NCBI RefSeq assembly: GCF_003967555.1
Contig: NZ_BIFS01000001.1
Coordinates: forward strand, 4,030,001 to 4,094,000
Reading direction: 5' to 3'
DNA from: Dictyobacter kobayashii
GTDB lineage: Bacteria > Chloroflexota > Ktedonobacteria > Ktedonobacterales > Ktedonobacteraceae
Length of the DNA: 64,000 nt
The first letter of the stretch is position 1; every line of letters starts with the position of its first letter. The notes beneath the pieces were generated by a model. It was not told the origin of the DNA. It saw only the letters and a program-made list of their open reading frames with translations, and made no database searches. A program made the translations under genes and the position numbers. Shown one piece after another: positions 10,354 through 19,058 of the stretch.

Positions 10354-10387
10354 GTTCTTATGTATGTGCGCTGACGCGCCCGAACTT

Positions 10388-10440
10388 ATTGAGGTGCTGC
10401 AAGGAGCCGCGCAATGCACGGCTCCTTGCAGCACCTCAAT
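10388..10440. terminator. 22-bp perfect inverted repeat between convergent genes
   Basis: ATTGAGGTGCTGCAAGGAGC onward (10388-10409) pairs perfectly with 10419-10440 across a 9-nt loop. Just before it stands GTGCGCTGACGCGCCCGAAC, nearly the same as the leader of the long inverted repeat at 3545, so it may be a member of a dispersed palindrome family acting as a bidirectional terminator. Confidence 0.75.
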
Positions 10441-10457
10441 ATTAATGCCTTTATTAT

Positions 10458-12254
10458 TTATGGCTGATCGTTTTTAACTTGCCAGACTTGAACTGAGCCA
10501 TTGCCATTGACGGATACCATGTGTGTGCTGTCAGATAGCCAGGTAATGGCATAGGTAGGGGTAGAGCGAACATGGTGGATAGAAGCGTTGCAAGCGCTAT
10601 TCGCATCCCAGATATGTACCTGTTGATCCTTGCTGGCCGAGGCGATCCAGGCACTATCTGGTGACCAGAGAATACTGCCGATCCAGCTACTATGACCACG
10701 ATACTGGCAGATCTGGTGCCCTTTATTTAGTGGTTCCCAGACCTGAACTGTATTATCCTCGCCAGCCGACGCGATGCGGGTACCATGGGTGGACCAATGA
10801 ATAGCGCGTACCCAGCTAGGATGGCCGCGATAGCTAAAATATTTTTTGCCTTGCTGGCAATCCCAGATATGGATATCATGCCAGGCACCTGAGGCCATGG
10901 CTTTACCATTGGGAGACCAGGCAAGCGCGCGTACCCAGTGAGAATGACCTGGATAAAGGAGCTTGAGTTGTCCCGTGCTGGCATCCCAAATATGAACATG
11001 GTTATCTGGCCCATTACTAGCCGAGGCCAGATACTGGCTATCAGGCGACCAGGCCAGAGCAAGCACCATACCGGGATGGCCACTATAAATAGCTTTACAT
11101 TGACCCGTGGTGGTATTCCAGATATGAATTGTTCGATCCAGGCTGGCAGAAGCGATCCAGCGGCCATCGGGTGACCAGACAATGCTTGTAACGCTGCTGG
11201 TATGCTCTTTATAGAGGAGTGTACTATCCCCCGTCGTTGCACCACGCACTTGAATGACGCGCTCGCGACCGCCATAGGCGATGCGTCGCTTATCAGGGGA
11301 CCAGGCGACGGTGTAGATTACATCGCCATTACTCTGCTCGGCTGTAGTGTGGGTGTGCTCAGCTGGTAAAGGACTTGTATTTGGAGCCACTGATATTGCT
11401 GGTTTGGAGGCTACCGGTGATGGTAGCATCGTAATACCTTGCTCTGAAAGATAGGTTTCTTCAAGCGTGCGCGCGAAGTCCAATACACTGCTATAGCGCA
11501 AATGTGGTTCCTTTTCCAGCGCGCGCATAATTACCGCTTCAAGTGCAGGCGTAATCGTAGGGAGACATTCTGTCAGAGAGGCGGGACGCGTGAAGGCATG
11601 CTGCACCACCAGCTCCTCGTAGGTACCATTAAATGGGCGTTTACTGCTGAGCCATTCATAGGCCATGATAGCCAGGGCGTACTGGTCGCTGGCCGGTAGT
11701 GGTTTACCTCTGGCCTGTTCGGGAGCCATATATGCGATCGTCCCCGACACATCACGTAACTGATTGCGCGATGAACTCTGTGTGACAACCGCCAGGCCGA
11801 AATCACTCAATAGAATCTCATCATTGCGATCGAGCAAGATATTTTCGGGTTTAATATCGCGATGAATAAGTTTTGCGCTATGAGCGAAATGTAACGCACT
11901 GGCGATCTGTTTCACAAAAGAAACGACCAGGCCAGGTGGTAATTTAGTGCCTCTGGGATAATGTTGCCGGAGCGAGCCGTGGGGGGCGTAGCTCATCACC
12001 AGAAACGGCACATCGTCCTCGACGCCAAAATCGAGCACACGCACAATGTGTGGATGTTCTAATTGCGCAATGATACGCGCCTCGTGGCGAAAATGCTCAA
12101 TCTCATCGTGTGAGAGCTGTGTATCGAGAATCTTAATGGCGGCGCGTGTCCCTAAATAAATATGTTCGCCTAAATAGACATCAGCAAAGCCCCCATGCCC
12201 GAGTAAACGGGTGAGGCGATAATGGCCAATTTGTTGACCGCTCCGGTCAGGCAT
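10458..12254 (-). CDS. Ser/Thr protein kinase with C-terminal WD40 propeller
   Basis: About 598 aa cytosolic Hanks-type kinase. Residues 1-270 carry the Gly loop LGHGGFADVYLG, the Lys in TRAAIKILD, HRDIKPENIL near 133, the DFG motif and the APE motif (MAPEQARG). A Pro/Thr-rich linker (about 280-310) leads to seven WD40 blades (WSPDGRWIASAS..TIHIWN type) filling 310-598, which should form one protein-binding propeller. No membrane segment is present, unlike PknB-type receptors. I take the ATG at 12254 (GGGAAG about 7 nt upstream) rather than the TTG at 12278. Kinase-WD40 fusions are typical of large-genome Chloroflexota and cyanobacteria. Substrate unknown. Confidence 0.93.
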   Translation of the reverse strand: MPDRSGQQIGHYRLTRLLGHGGFADVYLGEHIYLGTRAAIKILDTQLSHDEIEHFRHEARIIAQLEHPHIVRVLDFGVEDDVPFLVMSYAPHGSLRQHYPRGTKLPPGLVVSFVKQIASALHFAHSAKLIHRDIKPENILLDRNDEILLSDFGLAVVTQSSSRNQLRDVSGTIAYMAPEQARGKPLPASDQYALAIMAYEWLSSKRPFNGTYEELVVQHAFTRPASLTECLPTITPALEAVIMRALEKEPHLRYSSVLDFARTLEETYLSEQGITMLPSPVASKPAISVAPNTSPLPAEHTHTTAEQSNGDVIYTVAWSPDKRRIAYGGRERVIQVRGATTGDSTLLYKEHTSSVTSIVWSPDGRWIASASLDRTIHIWNTTTGQCKAIYSGHPGMVLALAWSPDSQYLASASNGPDNHVHIWDASTGQLKLLYPGHSHWVRALAWSPNGKAMASGAWHDIHIWDCQQGKKYFSYRGHPSWVRAIHWSTHGTRIASAGEDNTVQVWEPLNKGHQICQYRGHSSWIGSILWSPDSAWIASASKDQQVHIWDANSACNASIHHVRSTPTYAITWLSDSTHMVSVNGNGSVQVWQVKNDQP

Positions 12255-12653
12255 ACAAAAACTTCCCAGGACGAACAACTCCCTTGTTCTTCAACATTAT
12301 CTCTGTACACTCCTCATTCTAATTTTAGAAGTGCAGAATATAACTGTCAAGGTGGCTTTTCATCTTTTCTTCCGGTGTGAATAAATCTTTAAGAAGAGTA
12401 TAAACGGGTTCGGCTAAAAATAAAAGGCCACCAGCTTAAGTGGGAAATTCGCTTGAGAATCCTGAGGAAGATTTTCCAAAATGCTTAACTATGCTGGCAA
12501 AACCCCGAAAGTGTATCCTCCCTTGCTATCGAAATCGTATATAAGATCAGAACGGAGAGAACGCAAAAAAACAACTCTCCACGCTGACTAATTTTTTCGT
12601 AACGAAACATTTTGGTGTTATATGCTGGTTGTTACATGGAAGGAGTGAGTGTT
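12255..12653. other. Intergenic region between divergent kinase and GlsB-like genes
   Basis: About 400 bp, AT-rich, no gene seen. The only structure noticed is a weak GGAGAG...CTCTCC stem near 12554-12579, which could lie in the leader of the downstream stress-type membrane protein. Confidence 0.3.
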
Positions 12654-12956
12654 ATGTTGTTTGCAAGTTTGACGACATTCGCAGCCGTACAACTTGGTGC
12701 CATCATCTGGTGGTTAGTAGTTGGCTTGATTGCTGGTGCACTGGCAGGGCTGGTCATGCGGGGTGGCGGTTATGGTATCGTTGGTGACATCATAGTTGGT
12801 TTAGTTGGTGCGTTAGTTGGTGGTTTTGTAGCTGGCCTGATTGGTCTGGGTGCCAATGGTTTTGTCGGCTCAATCATCATCGCATTTATTGGCGCTTGTG
12901 TTTTTATCGCCATCTTGCGTGCTGTTTCCGGTGGTACGCGCCGCAGCACGCTCTAA
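12654..12956 (+). CDS. GlsB/YeaQ/YmgE family (transglycosylase-associated) membrane protein
   Basis: 100 aa from the ATG at 12654, which has AAGGAG 8 nt upstream; an in-frame upstream start at 12612 lacks a site. Three Gly-rich hydrophobic helices (IIWWLVVGLIAGALAGLVM, IVGDIIVGLVGALVGGFVAGL, FVGSIIIAFIGACVFIAIL) and a short basic tail match this small-protein family, often linked to envelope or general stress; the biochemical role is not known. It is followed by a terminator and appears monocistronic. Confidence 0.88.
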   Translation: MLFASLTTFAAVQLGAIIWWLVVGLIAGALAGLVMRGGGYGIVGDIIVGLVGALVGGFVAGLIGLGANGFVGSIIIAFIGACVFIAILRAVSGGTRRSTL

Positions 12957-12997
12957 CAAAACCAGACGCAGTATCGTAGAGCATAAAGACTCTTTTC

Positions 12998-13034
12998 AGC
13001 GATCCTCCACATTTTTATCCGTTGGAGGGTCGCT
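12998..13034 (+). terminator. Terminator after GlsB-like gene
   Basis: AGCGATCCTCCA (12998-13009) pairs with TGGAGGGTCGCT (13023-13034) with one G-T pair, followed by an AT-rich ATTTATTT tract. Confidence 0.75.
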
Positions 13035-13142
13035 ATTTATTTAAAAAGTATACAAATTAAAGCATGCAAAGTGGGCTTATTTAGAATATGATAGAGAAAG
13101 AAAACCTTCGCAAAATAAAGATGAGAGTGGAGAATATTCAAA

Positions 13143-13480
13143 GTGTATCCGACTGATCGAGAATCTCTGGAACGCGATTGCGACTTAGAGTTTTTTATTG
13201 GCAGTGGTCCCGGGGGCAACATCGCAACAAAGTTGAGTCAGGTGTACGGCTAACCCATCGTCCCACCGGGCTGGTTGTGACAGCGACGGAACGCCGTTCA
13301 CAGCATACAAATCGCGATATCGCCTTTGAACGTATGGCTTTGCGCTTACAAGATTTGCAGCGGCCTCGTATTATACGTAAGGCTACACGTCCTACCACAG
13401 CCAGTCGTGAGAGACGATTGGGGGCCAAACGCTTGCATAGCCAGCGCAAACAATTGCGTTCACATCCTCTTCATGATTAA
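13143..13480 (+). CDS. RF-1/GGQ-domain protein (release-factor-like), frameshifted in this sequence
   Basis: About 112 aa once repaired, equal to the isolated catalytic domain of class I release factors and of ribosome-rescue factors of the ArfB/PrfH type, which hydrolyse peptidyl-tRNA in stalled ribosomes. Upstream frame reads YPTDRESLERDCDLEFFIGSGPGG; downstream frame reads QHRNKVESGVRLTHRPTGLVV and a basic C-terminus rich in Arg/Lys. They join if one G is added to the run 13212-13216, recreating the GGQ motif exactly. Start GTG at 13143 has GGAG 10 nt upstream and is the only plausible start in this frame. The basic tail fits ribosome binding. Which rescue role it plays cannot be told. Confidence 0.8.
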
Positions 13481-13547
13481 ATCCCAGGTATGGCAACTCC
13501 GTTCAATGTAGTAGTTCAGTTAAGATGACTGAGGGAGTTATTTTATA

Positions 13548-15041
13548 ATGTTCGGGGCGATTGTATTTGTTTGTGCCTCAGGCGCAGGATTAATTCTATT
13601 GCGTGCGGCCTGGGGAACTACCCATCATTATCGTTTTTATCCTCTTCACTACTGGTGTATTAGTCTGGTATGCCTGCTGGCCCTGGTGTTGGCTGGCTGT
13701 GATCGAGGGGGCGTAGCTACGCCCCCAGTCAGTTCGAATTCTACCCCTGCCACCACTAAAACTTCTGATGCATTATCCTCTGCATCCCATACCTGGGATG
13801 ATTGGTTTACATATCATCATGATGCAACCCATAGTGGCTATTTGCCGGGGACTCCTGATCCGCAACAACTGGTCCAGGCCTGGAAAACAAAACTGGATGG
13901 CGCGGTCTATGCGGAACCACTGGTCGTTAAAGGTCACCTTATTGTGGCTACTGAGGGCGACACCCTTTATTCACTCGATCCCCAAACTGGTAAGGTTAAC
14001 TGGCAAACCAATGCCGGAACACCTGTACAACGCTCTACCCTACCCTGTGGAGATATTGATCCATTGGGAATCACTGGCACGCCAGTATATGACCCGGCAA
14101 CTGGTATTATTTTTGCGGTTGCCGAGATCAGTGGCCCGCAGCATATTCTGGTCGGAATTAATGCCGATTCCGGAAAAGTACAGATGCGGCGCGTGGTGGA
14201 TGTAGATGGGATGGACCCAACTGTCCATCAGCAGCGCTCAGCCTTAGCGGTTTCCAATGGCCTGGTATATATCGCTTATGGAGGACTGGCAGGAGATTGT
14301 GGCAATTACCGTGGTACGGTGGTTGCTGCACGCACGGATGGACATGGTAGCCTCCTCTCATACCGTGTACCTACCGCTCGTGAAGGTGGCATCTGGACAA
14401 CGCCGGGTCCCTCTATTGATGCAGCGGGCAATGTGTTTGTCTCAGTCGGTAATGGCGCCGCAACCAGTGGTGATTGGGATCACAGCGACTCTGTGTTGCG
14501 TCTCTCGCCACAATTAAAGTTAGAAGATGCCTTTGCGCCGTCAAACTGGCAGCAAGAGAATAGCAGTGATGCCGATCTTGGTTCTATGGGACCGATGCTA
14601 CTACCCAACAATCAGGTATTTATAGCTGGCAAATCGGGCAATGGATATGTGTTGCATGCTAATGCATTAGGCGGTGTTGGTGGACAGATTTCTGAAACAA
14701 ACATCTGTGACGGCCAGGCTATGGGGGGAGGCTCACTGGTCGGCTCGCAAATCCTGGTCCCGTGTAACGATGGAGTTCGCCTGCTCACGGTTGGTTCGGA
14801 TGGCCATTTATCCATCGATTGGCATATGGCCGATATGAAACTGCCAGCCATCGTTGGTGGGCATACGGTGTATGGACTGGATACCGGTGGCACCCTGTAC
14901 GCGGTTGATCTGGCAACCGGGAAGCTTCGTACCAGTATCAGTTTATCAGAAGGTGTGCCCCATTTTACCACCCCAACACTTTCAGGGCGTAGCCTGTTTA
15001 TTGGAACCAATGAAGGTGTGGATGCAGTATCATTTAAATAG
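13548..15041 (+). CDS. PQQ-type beta-propeller lipoprotein
   Basis: 497 aa. The N-terminus has a hydrophobic segment ending in LALVLAGC near residue 51, a lipobox, followed by a Ser/Thr/Pro linker; the protein should be anchored outside the membrane. The remainder shows PQQ-like propeller blades: LYSLDPQTGKVNWQTNAG, LVGINADSGKV, GYVLHANALGG, LYAVDLATGKLR. Whether it binds PQQ or is a non-catalytic propeller is open; typical quinoprotein dehydrogenase ligands are not obvious. ATG at 13548 has GAGGGAG upstream. The hydrophobic stretch before the lipobox is longer than usual, so translation could start later. Monocistronic with a terminator at 15047. Confidence 0.85.
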   Translation: MFGAIVFVCASGAGLILLRAAWGTTHHYRFYPLHYWCISLVCLLALVLAGCDRGGVATPPVSSNSTPATTKTSDALSSASHTWDDWFTYHHDATHSGYLPGTPDPQQLVQAWKTKLDGAVYAEPLVVKGHLIVATEGDTLYSLDPQTGKVNWQTNAGTPVQRSTLPCGDIDPLGITGTPVYDPATGIIFAVAEISGPQHILVGINADSGKVQMRRVVDVDGMDPTVHQQRSALAVSNGLVYIAYGGLAGDCGNYRGTVVAARTDGHGSLLSYRVPTAREGGIWTTPGPSIDAAGNVFVSVGNGAATSGDWDHSDSVLRLSPQLKLEDAFAPSNWQQENSSDADLGSMGPMLLPNNQVFIAGKSGNGYVLHANALGGVGGQISETNICDGQAMGGGSLVGSQILVPCNDGVRLLTVGSDGHLSIDWHMADMKLPAIVGGHTVYGLDTGGTLYAVDLATGKLRTSISLSEGVPHFTTPTLSGRSLFIGTNEGVDAVSFK

Positions 15042-15046
15042 CGCGA

Positions 15047-15068
15047 GAGCGGGGAATATTTCCCGCTC
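15047..15068 (+). terminator. Terminator after PQQ-propeller gene
   Basis: GAGCGGGGAA / TTTCCCGCTC stem right after the stop codon, followed by TTTGCC. It may also serve the convergent gene ending at 15107. Confidence 0.7.
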
Positions 15069-15106
15069 TTTGCCTTTTACTGTATCTCTCCGACCATCCC
15101 TGGCAC

Positions 15107-15612
15107 TTATTGTTCTGAGGCAATATCCTGTTCAACCCAGAGCATGATCTGCTTAAATGAAACCTTGCCCTGAGACACCAATGGTCTGATGGCTGGATGG
15201 CGTGTTATCTGGTCAATAAAGCGGTCACGATTCTCTGGTGCCAGACTGGCTGGATACTGGGCACTGGCATTGGCGATCATTTCCTGGATAATCTGTTGTG
15301 CAATAGCTTCAGGAGCTACATCAGCGGGAGTAGCGACAGGCTCTGGCGCAATCGGTGGGGTGGTGACTGCAGGCGTGGCCGCAGGAGCGACGGGGAAGCG
15401 GCATTAGTTGGGGCCTCAACTGGAGCGGTTACAGAACTGGAGGCAGCTTGAGTGCCAGCTGAGGGGTTAATGCCATTGAGCCAATGTTGTAGTTCTTGTG
15501 CCTGCTGTGCATCCAACTGTAAAGGGCGCAACAGGGTTGGAGCCTGGATCTGTAGTGCGCCATCGTCATCGATGCTGATCGAATACATGCCAATCTGTTT
15601 TTTACTCCTCAT
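15107..15612 (-). CDS. Hypothetical protein with Pro/Ala-rich linker, frameshifted in this sequence
   Basis: Two frames join into one protein of about 168 aa if one C is added to the CCCC run at 15392-15395 (GGGG on plus). The N-terminal 55 residues hold a small beta segment (MYSISIDDDGALQIQAPTLL) and a Gln-rich helix (LDAQQAQELQHWLNG). A Pro/Ala/Thr/Val linker follows (PAVTTPPIAPEPVATPADVAP), then a helical C-terminal domain with QQIIQEMIANASAQYP and ending in FKQIMLWVEQDIASEQ. No family recognised, no signal peptide or membrane segment. The clean continuation after repair supports it being a real gene. Confidence 0.65.
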
Positions 15613-15685
15613 CGTGATATCCTTTCTTTCTTATCAATACTGTCCAGACAGAAGAGTTTCATGAGTCACAAAAAAGAAGATATTG

Positions 15686-15720
15686 TGAGATCCAGGCAAT
15701 AATTCATTGCCTGGATCTCA
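15686..15720 (-). terminator. Perfect 15-bp hairpin, likely terminator for the minus strand
   Basis: TGAGATCCAGGCAAT (15686-15700) pairs with ATTGCCTGGATCTCA (15706-15720), 5-nt loop. Read on the minus strand it is followed within 10 nt by a T-rich run, which suits termination of transcripts coming from the aldo/keto reductase through the repeat array. Confidence 0.75.
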
Positions 15721-15785
15721 TCTATCTGCTATCGTACCATACGGCCAGGCTTTGCTGCACCTTTTTGTGTTATTTTCAATTCTTT

Positions 15786-16043
15786 GCTTTTGCCGCCTAC
15801 GGCGGCGGTTGGGTGGAGGGTTGGTGGGGAACACCCCACACCCCGGCAGGAGGGGCTGGCCGCCCTCCTGCACCTCCCTGCTTTCGGTGGCGGTTGGGTG
15901 GAGGGTTGGTGGGGAACACCCCACACCCCGGCAGGAGGGGCTGGCCGCCCTCCTGCACCTCCCTGCTTTCGGTGGCGGTCGGGTGGAGGGTTGGTGGGGA
16001 ACACCCCACACCCCGGCAGGAGGGGCTGGCCGCCCCTCCTGCA
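15786..16043 (+). repeat. 85-bp GC-rich tandem repeat (2.8 copies) with leading hairpin
   Basis: After a GCCGCC-tac-GGCGGC hairpin, an 85-bp unit starts at 15804, 15889 and 15974; copies are almost identical. Each unit contains GTGGGG-aaca-CCCCAC and a GCAGGAGGG...CCCTCCTGC stem. The unit is not a multiple of three and all frames stay open by composition, so the open frames across it are not genes. It fills the gap downstream of the aldo/keto reductase. Relatives lie at 28203, 44153 and 26604. Confidence 0.9.
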
Positions 16044-16071
16044 ACTTTAGGCCTTCTTACATCTTGTTGTG

Positions 16072-17025
16072 TTATTGCCAGCTACTGATCTGGTCCAGGG
16101 TTTCTCCTTCTTCCTGGGTGAGTCGTAGAGAGACTGATTGGAGTAGCTCCTGCGTTTGTTCTACCGAGGTGGCACTAACGATAGGAGCGGTAATGCCAGG
16201 TCGAGCAATAGTCCAGGCGAGGGCAACCTGTGCAATGGTAGCCTCGTGCGCCTGTGCAATGCGATCAAGCTGATCAATTATTGCGAAACCCTTCTCATTC
16301 ATATAATTTTTTTGAATGTTTTGTCGCGGGCTGGAAGGTAGATCCTGGTTGGCCCGATATTTACCAGTTAGAAAGCCGCTGGCCAGTGATGAGTAAGTAA
16401 TCACACCAATTTCTTGCTCTAGACATAAAGGCTCAAGCTCGCGCTCATAGGTCGCTCGATTAAGTAGATGATAGGGAGGTTGAATACATTCATAGCGGCC
16501 ATAACCCTGTTGTAAGCTAACTTTTAGCGCTTCAGTAAGGCGCTCCGCGGTATAGTTCGAGGCGCCGATATAGCGTACTTTGCCAGCCTTGATTAATGAA
16601 TTAAAGGCTTCCAGTGTCTCTTCCAGGGGGACATCTTGATCATCAATATGGGCCTGATAGAGATCGATATAATCTGTTTGTAAGCGGCGCAGCGAATCTT
16701 CTACACCTTTCGTAATATTATGCCGGGAGAGACCCTGTGCACCGTTGCCCATGCGGCTACCAACTTTGGTGGCGATAATTATCTGTTCGCGATTCTTGCG
16801 CTGGTTGAGCCACTTGCCCAGGATCGTCTCGGATTCTCCACCGCTATGGCCAGCTACCCAGGCGGAATAGACATCAGCTGTATCAACAAAGTTTCCGCCG
16901 CCTTCCACAAAGGTATCCAGCACGCTGAACGAGGTCGGTTCATCACAGGTCCAGCCAAACACATTGCCACCAAAACATAGTGCCGATACTTGTAGTTCTG
17001 TGCGTCCAACTTTCCTTGTAATCAT
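16072..17025 (-). CDS. Aldo/keto reductase
   Basis: 317-aa NADPH-dependent (beta/alpha)8 barrel oxidoreductase, standard length. Catalytic tetrad visible: Asp and Tyr in DTADVYSAW (about 50-55), Lys in IIATKVGS, His in YQAHIDD. Cofactor end ITAPIVSATSVEQTQELL is also typical. It resembles the YajO/AKR11-type branch. Start ATG at 17025 has AAGGAA about 8 nt upstream. It is transcribed alone toward the tandem repeats. Substrate unknown. Confidence 0.92.
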   Translation of the reverse strand: MITRKVGRTELQVSALCFGGNVFGWTCDEPTSFSVLDTFVEGGGNFVDTADVYSAWVAGHSGGESETILGKWLNQRKNREQIIIATKVGSRMGNGAQGLSRHNITKGVEDSLRRLQTDYIDLYQAHIDDQDVPLEETLEAFNSLIKAGKVRYIGASNYTAERLTEALKVSLQQGYGRYECIQPPYHLLNRATYERELEPLCLEQEIGVITYSSLASGFLTGKYRANQDLPSSPRQNIQKNYMNEKGFAIIDQLDRIAQAHEATIAQVALAWTIARPGITAPIVSATSVEQTQELLQSVSLRLTQEEGETLDQISSWQ

Positions 17026-17173
17026 AAGACATTTCCTTCTTTACTATCCAAATTAATTTTGGAAGAGAGCATAGTTATACTTTCATCATTATAGCAGCGC
17101 GTAATTTTTGTCGCAGAAGCATGGCTGATCTTCTATTTTTGCGGGTGGAATGAGAAAAATGGAGAGAGGAAAA

Positions 17174-17287
17174 GTGCTGGGCAGCGATGGCAATCTGTGG
17201 TTGGAGCATCCGCCCTTTGGTGCTGGCCATGTCCCCCCTGCCCGCCAGCAGATTGATGGCAATGTCAGCGCTTTCCAGGGGATATAA
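17174..17287 (+). pseudogene. Fragment of a repeat protein (DGNLWLE type)
   Basis: An isolated 37-codon stretch reads LGSDGNLWLEHPPFG...VPPARQQIDGNVSAFQG and stops at TAA. It looks like one unit of a repeated beta-propeller or lectin-like protein, with no start, no further units and no longer gene around it, so I read it as a remnant. The remainder of the 17026-17628 gap shows no convincing gene. Confidence 0.35.
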
Positions 17288-17628
17288 CAGATCATCCTGG
17301 GGACCAGTCTAGATGGGTCGGGGCGTCCTGATGGTTTTGGATGAGGGCCCGCAGGATTGGTACTCCCCGGGTGACGCTCATACAGATGTGTGCATATCAC
17401 GCACCTGTATGAGCGAAGAACATCAAAAAAATGTAGAAAACTTCAGGTTGCGTGACCTATTAAACGTTGATATGATCGAAAATATCTATGTATTCCTGAT
17501 GCCTCAGCGTATAAATCTTTTCGACGAATAGGTATGTGTGAGGGAAACATCATAAAGCTTGTGGTGTGCTATAAGTAGATTTCCGTCTACATATTGCGCA
17601 TCATATTATGAAATAGAGGTTATAGCAT

Positions 17629-18396
17629 ATGATAAAGTGGCTGAAGTGTGGTGGCCCAACTTTTATTCTTTGCGTGATTGTTTGCATGTCAATGTTTTCC
17701 ACTGGAGTGGAAGCTCAGTCGGGCTTGATCACTCCATTGGCCTATCGTTGTCACTATGGGGGGTGTAACCAGATTTATACAGGTCACAGTGGCTCTAGAG
17801 GACAGCAAGGGCCTCCAGGACCTCCGGGACCCCAGGGGCCGAAAGGGAATCCGGGGCCGCGCGGTCCAATAGGCAATACGGGACCACAAGGGCCGAAGGG
17901 GAATCCAGGGCCGCGTGGTCCAATAGGCAATACGGGACCCCAAGGGCCGTCAGGACCTCCGGGACCCCAGGGTCCGATAGGCAATCCAGGGCCGCAGGGG
18001 AACCCGGGGCCGGAGGGACCTGTGTATGCAGGTGGACCAATTGGAGATGGAACCTTCTTACCACTCGATGGTTCTGCTGTAGATGTTTCAACTGTAGATG
18101 TTCCAGCAGGCAGTTATAGTATCACTGCGTTGGCAGATGTACAATTGTATTCTGGCCAAATAATCATTTGCCAGATCAATCCCACCACCGCTCTGGATGG
18201 TAGGCTCGCTAATGAGGGTACTACTGCTGGTTCAGTCGAGGACGCTCCGTTGGTGGTCATAGCCACCCTGACTACTGCGGTGCCAACCACAATTCATTAT
18301 GCCTGCCAGGGATTCAATGCTCCAAGTGTAACGCAGCAAGTAATAGTTATTCGCGCTGCTATTAACGCGGTGCAAGTAAGCTCTGTTCTACCTTGA
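17629..18396 (+). CDS. Secreted collagen-like protein
   Basis: 255 aa. Residues 1-30 form a signal peptide (FILCVIVCMSMFSTGVEA). After a short Cys-containing head (RCHYGGC) come 26 uninterrupted Gly-X-Y triplets (about residues 54-131), including an 18-residue block GPQGPKGNPGPRGPIGNT repeated twice, then a C-terminal globular beta-rich domain of about 125 residues with two Cys (IICQINP, HYACQGF). The triplets should form a collagen triple helix and the globular domain may trimerise it, as in other bacterial collagen-like surface proteins. ATG at 17629 has AGAGG about 10 nt upstream. Followed by a terminator. Role is likely structural or adhesive, by inference. Confidence 0.9.
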   Translation: MIKWLKCGGPTFILCVIVCMSMFSTGVEAQSGLITPLAYRCHYGGCNQIYTGHSGSRGQQGPPGPPGPQGPKGNPGPRGPIGNTGPQGPKGNPGPRGPIGNTGPQGPSGPPGPQGPIGNPGPQGNPGPEGPVYAGGPIGDGTFLPLDGSAVDVSTVDVPAGSYSITALADVQLYSGQIIICQINPTTALDGRLANEGTTAGSVEDAPLVVIATLTTAVPTTIHYACQGFNAPSVTQQVIVIRAAINAVQVSSVLP

Positions 18397-18414
18397 GGAA
18401 ATCAATTTTCAGGT

Positions 18415-18456
18415 ATACCTGTACTCAGCCTCAATAGAGAAGCTGAGTACAGGTAT
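18415..18456 (+). terminator. Terminator after collagen-like gene
   Basis: ATACCTGTACTCAGC (18415-18429) pairs perfectly with GCTGAGTACAGGTAT (18442-18456), 12-nt loop, 19 bp past the stop codon. Confidence 0.8.
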
Positions 18457-18539
18457 GGGCGACATGTAACTGATGATAAAATGAAAGCGAGTTATATATC
18501 CCTTGAATATTGTCAGAGCCTATGAAAGAAGGTAGAATC

Positions 18540-18965
18540 ATGGTTGCTTCATTAACAGCAGAATGTCGTGCATTTTTGCTCAAAGATACTCGTACCGGCA
18601 AACTCGCTACTGTGCGGGCCGATGGGCGTCCACATGTCGCCCCCATCTGGTTTGTGCTGGATGGAGATACGCTGGTGTTCAATACCGGGCGTGCAACCGT
18701 TAAAGGTGCCAACCTGTTGCGTACTGGGAAGGCAGCTATCTGTGTCGATGAAGAGACCGTCCCATATGCCTATGCTATGATTGAAGGAACGACTGAATGT
18801 TCCGAAAATCTGACAGATGTCAGATACTGGGCGACCAGGATTGCCGCTCGTTATATGGGTGAGGACCGGGCCGAAGAGTACGGAGCCCGCAACGGTGTTG
18901 AGGGTGAGATGCTGGTAAGGCTCACGCCCACAAAAGTCATCTTCCTAGAAAACATCTCTGATTAG
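18540..18965 (+). CDS. PPOX-class (split beta-barrel) F420/FMN-dependent oxidoreductase
   Basis: 141 aa from the ATG at 18540, placed 9 nt after AGAAGG. Split-barrel flavin fold: GKLATVRADGRPHVAPIWFVLDGDTLVFNTG is the hallmark N-terminal strand pattern, followed by KAAICVDEETVPYAYAMIEGT and the C-terminal RLTPTKVIFL. Related Rv1155-type proteins bind F420 or FMN; cofactor here is inferred from the family only. Standard length. A DinB-like gene follows on the same strand 93 bp later, perhaps co-transcribed. Confidence 0.85.
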   Translation: MVASLTAECRAFLLKDTRTGKLATVRADGRPHVAPIWFVLDGDTLVFNTGRATVKGANLLRTGKAAICVDEETVPYAYAMIEGTTECSENLTDVRYWATRIAARYMGEDRAEEYGARNGVEGEMLVRLTPTKVIFLENISD

Positions 18966-19058
18966 GGCAGCATGGATAAGGTTGAATTAGAAACGAAACT
19001 ACCGGTAGATCAGTAATATGAACATAGGATAGCTATTGTAAAGATTGGAGAATGTCTT

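Noticed and set aside
15707..16273. Long open frames on both strands through the 85-bp repeats
   Set aside because: Openness comes from repeat composition; the unit is not a multiple of three, there is no ribosome site, and the frames run into the real aldo/keto reductase gene.
17089..17400. 103-aa minus-strand open frame
   Set aside because: Composition is Pro/Ser/Trp noise, opposite to a recognisable degraded repeat fragment.
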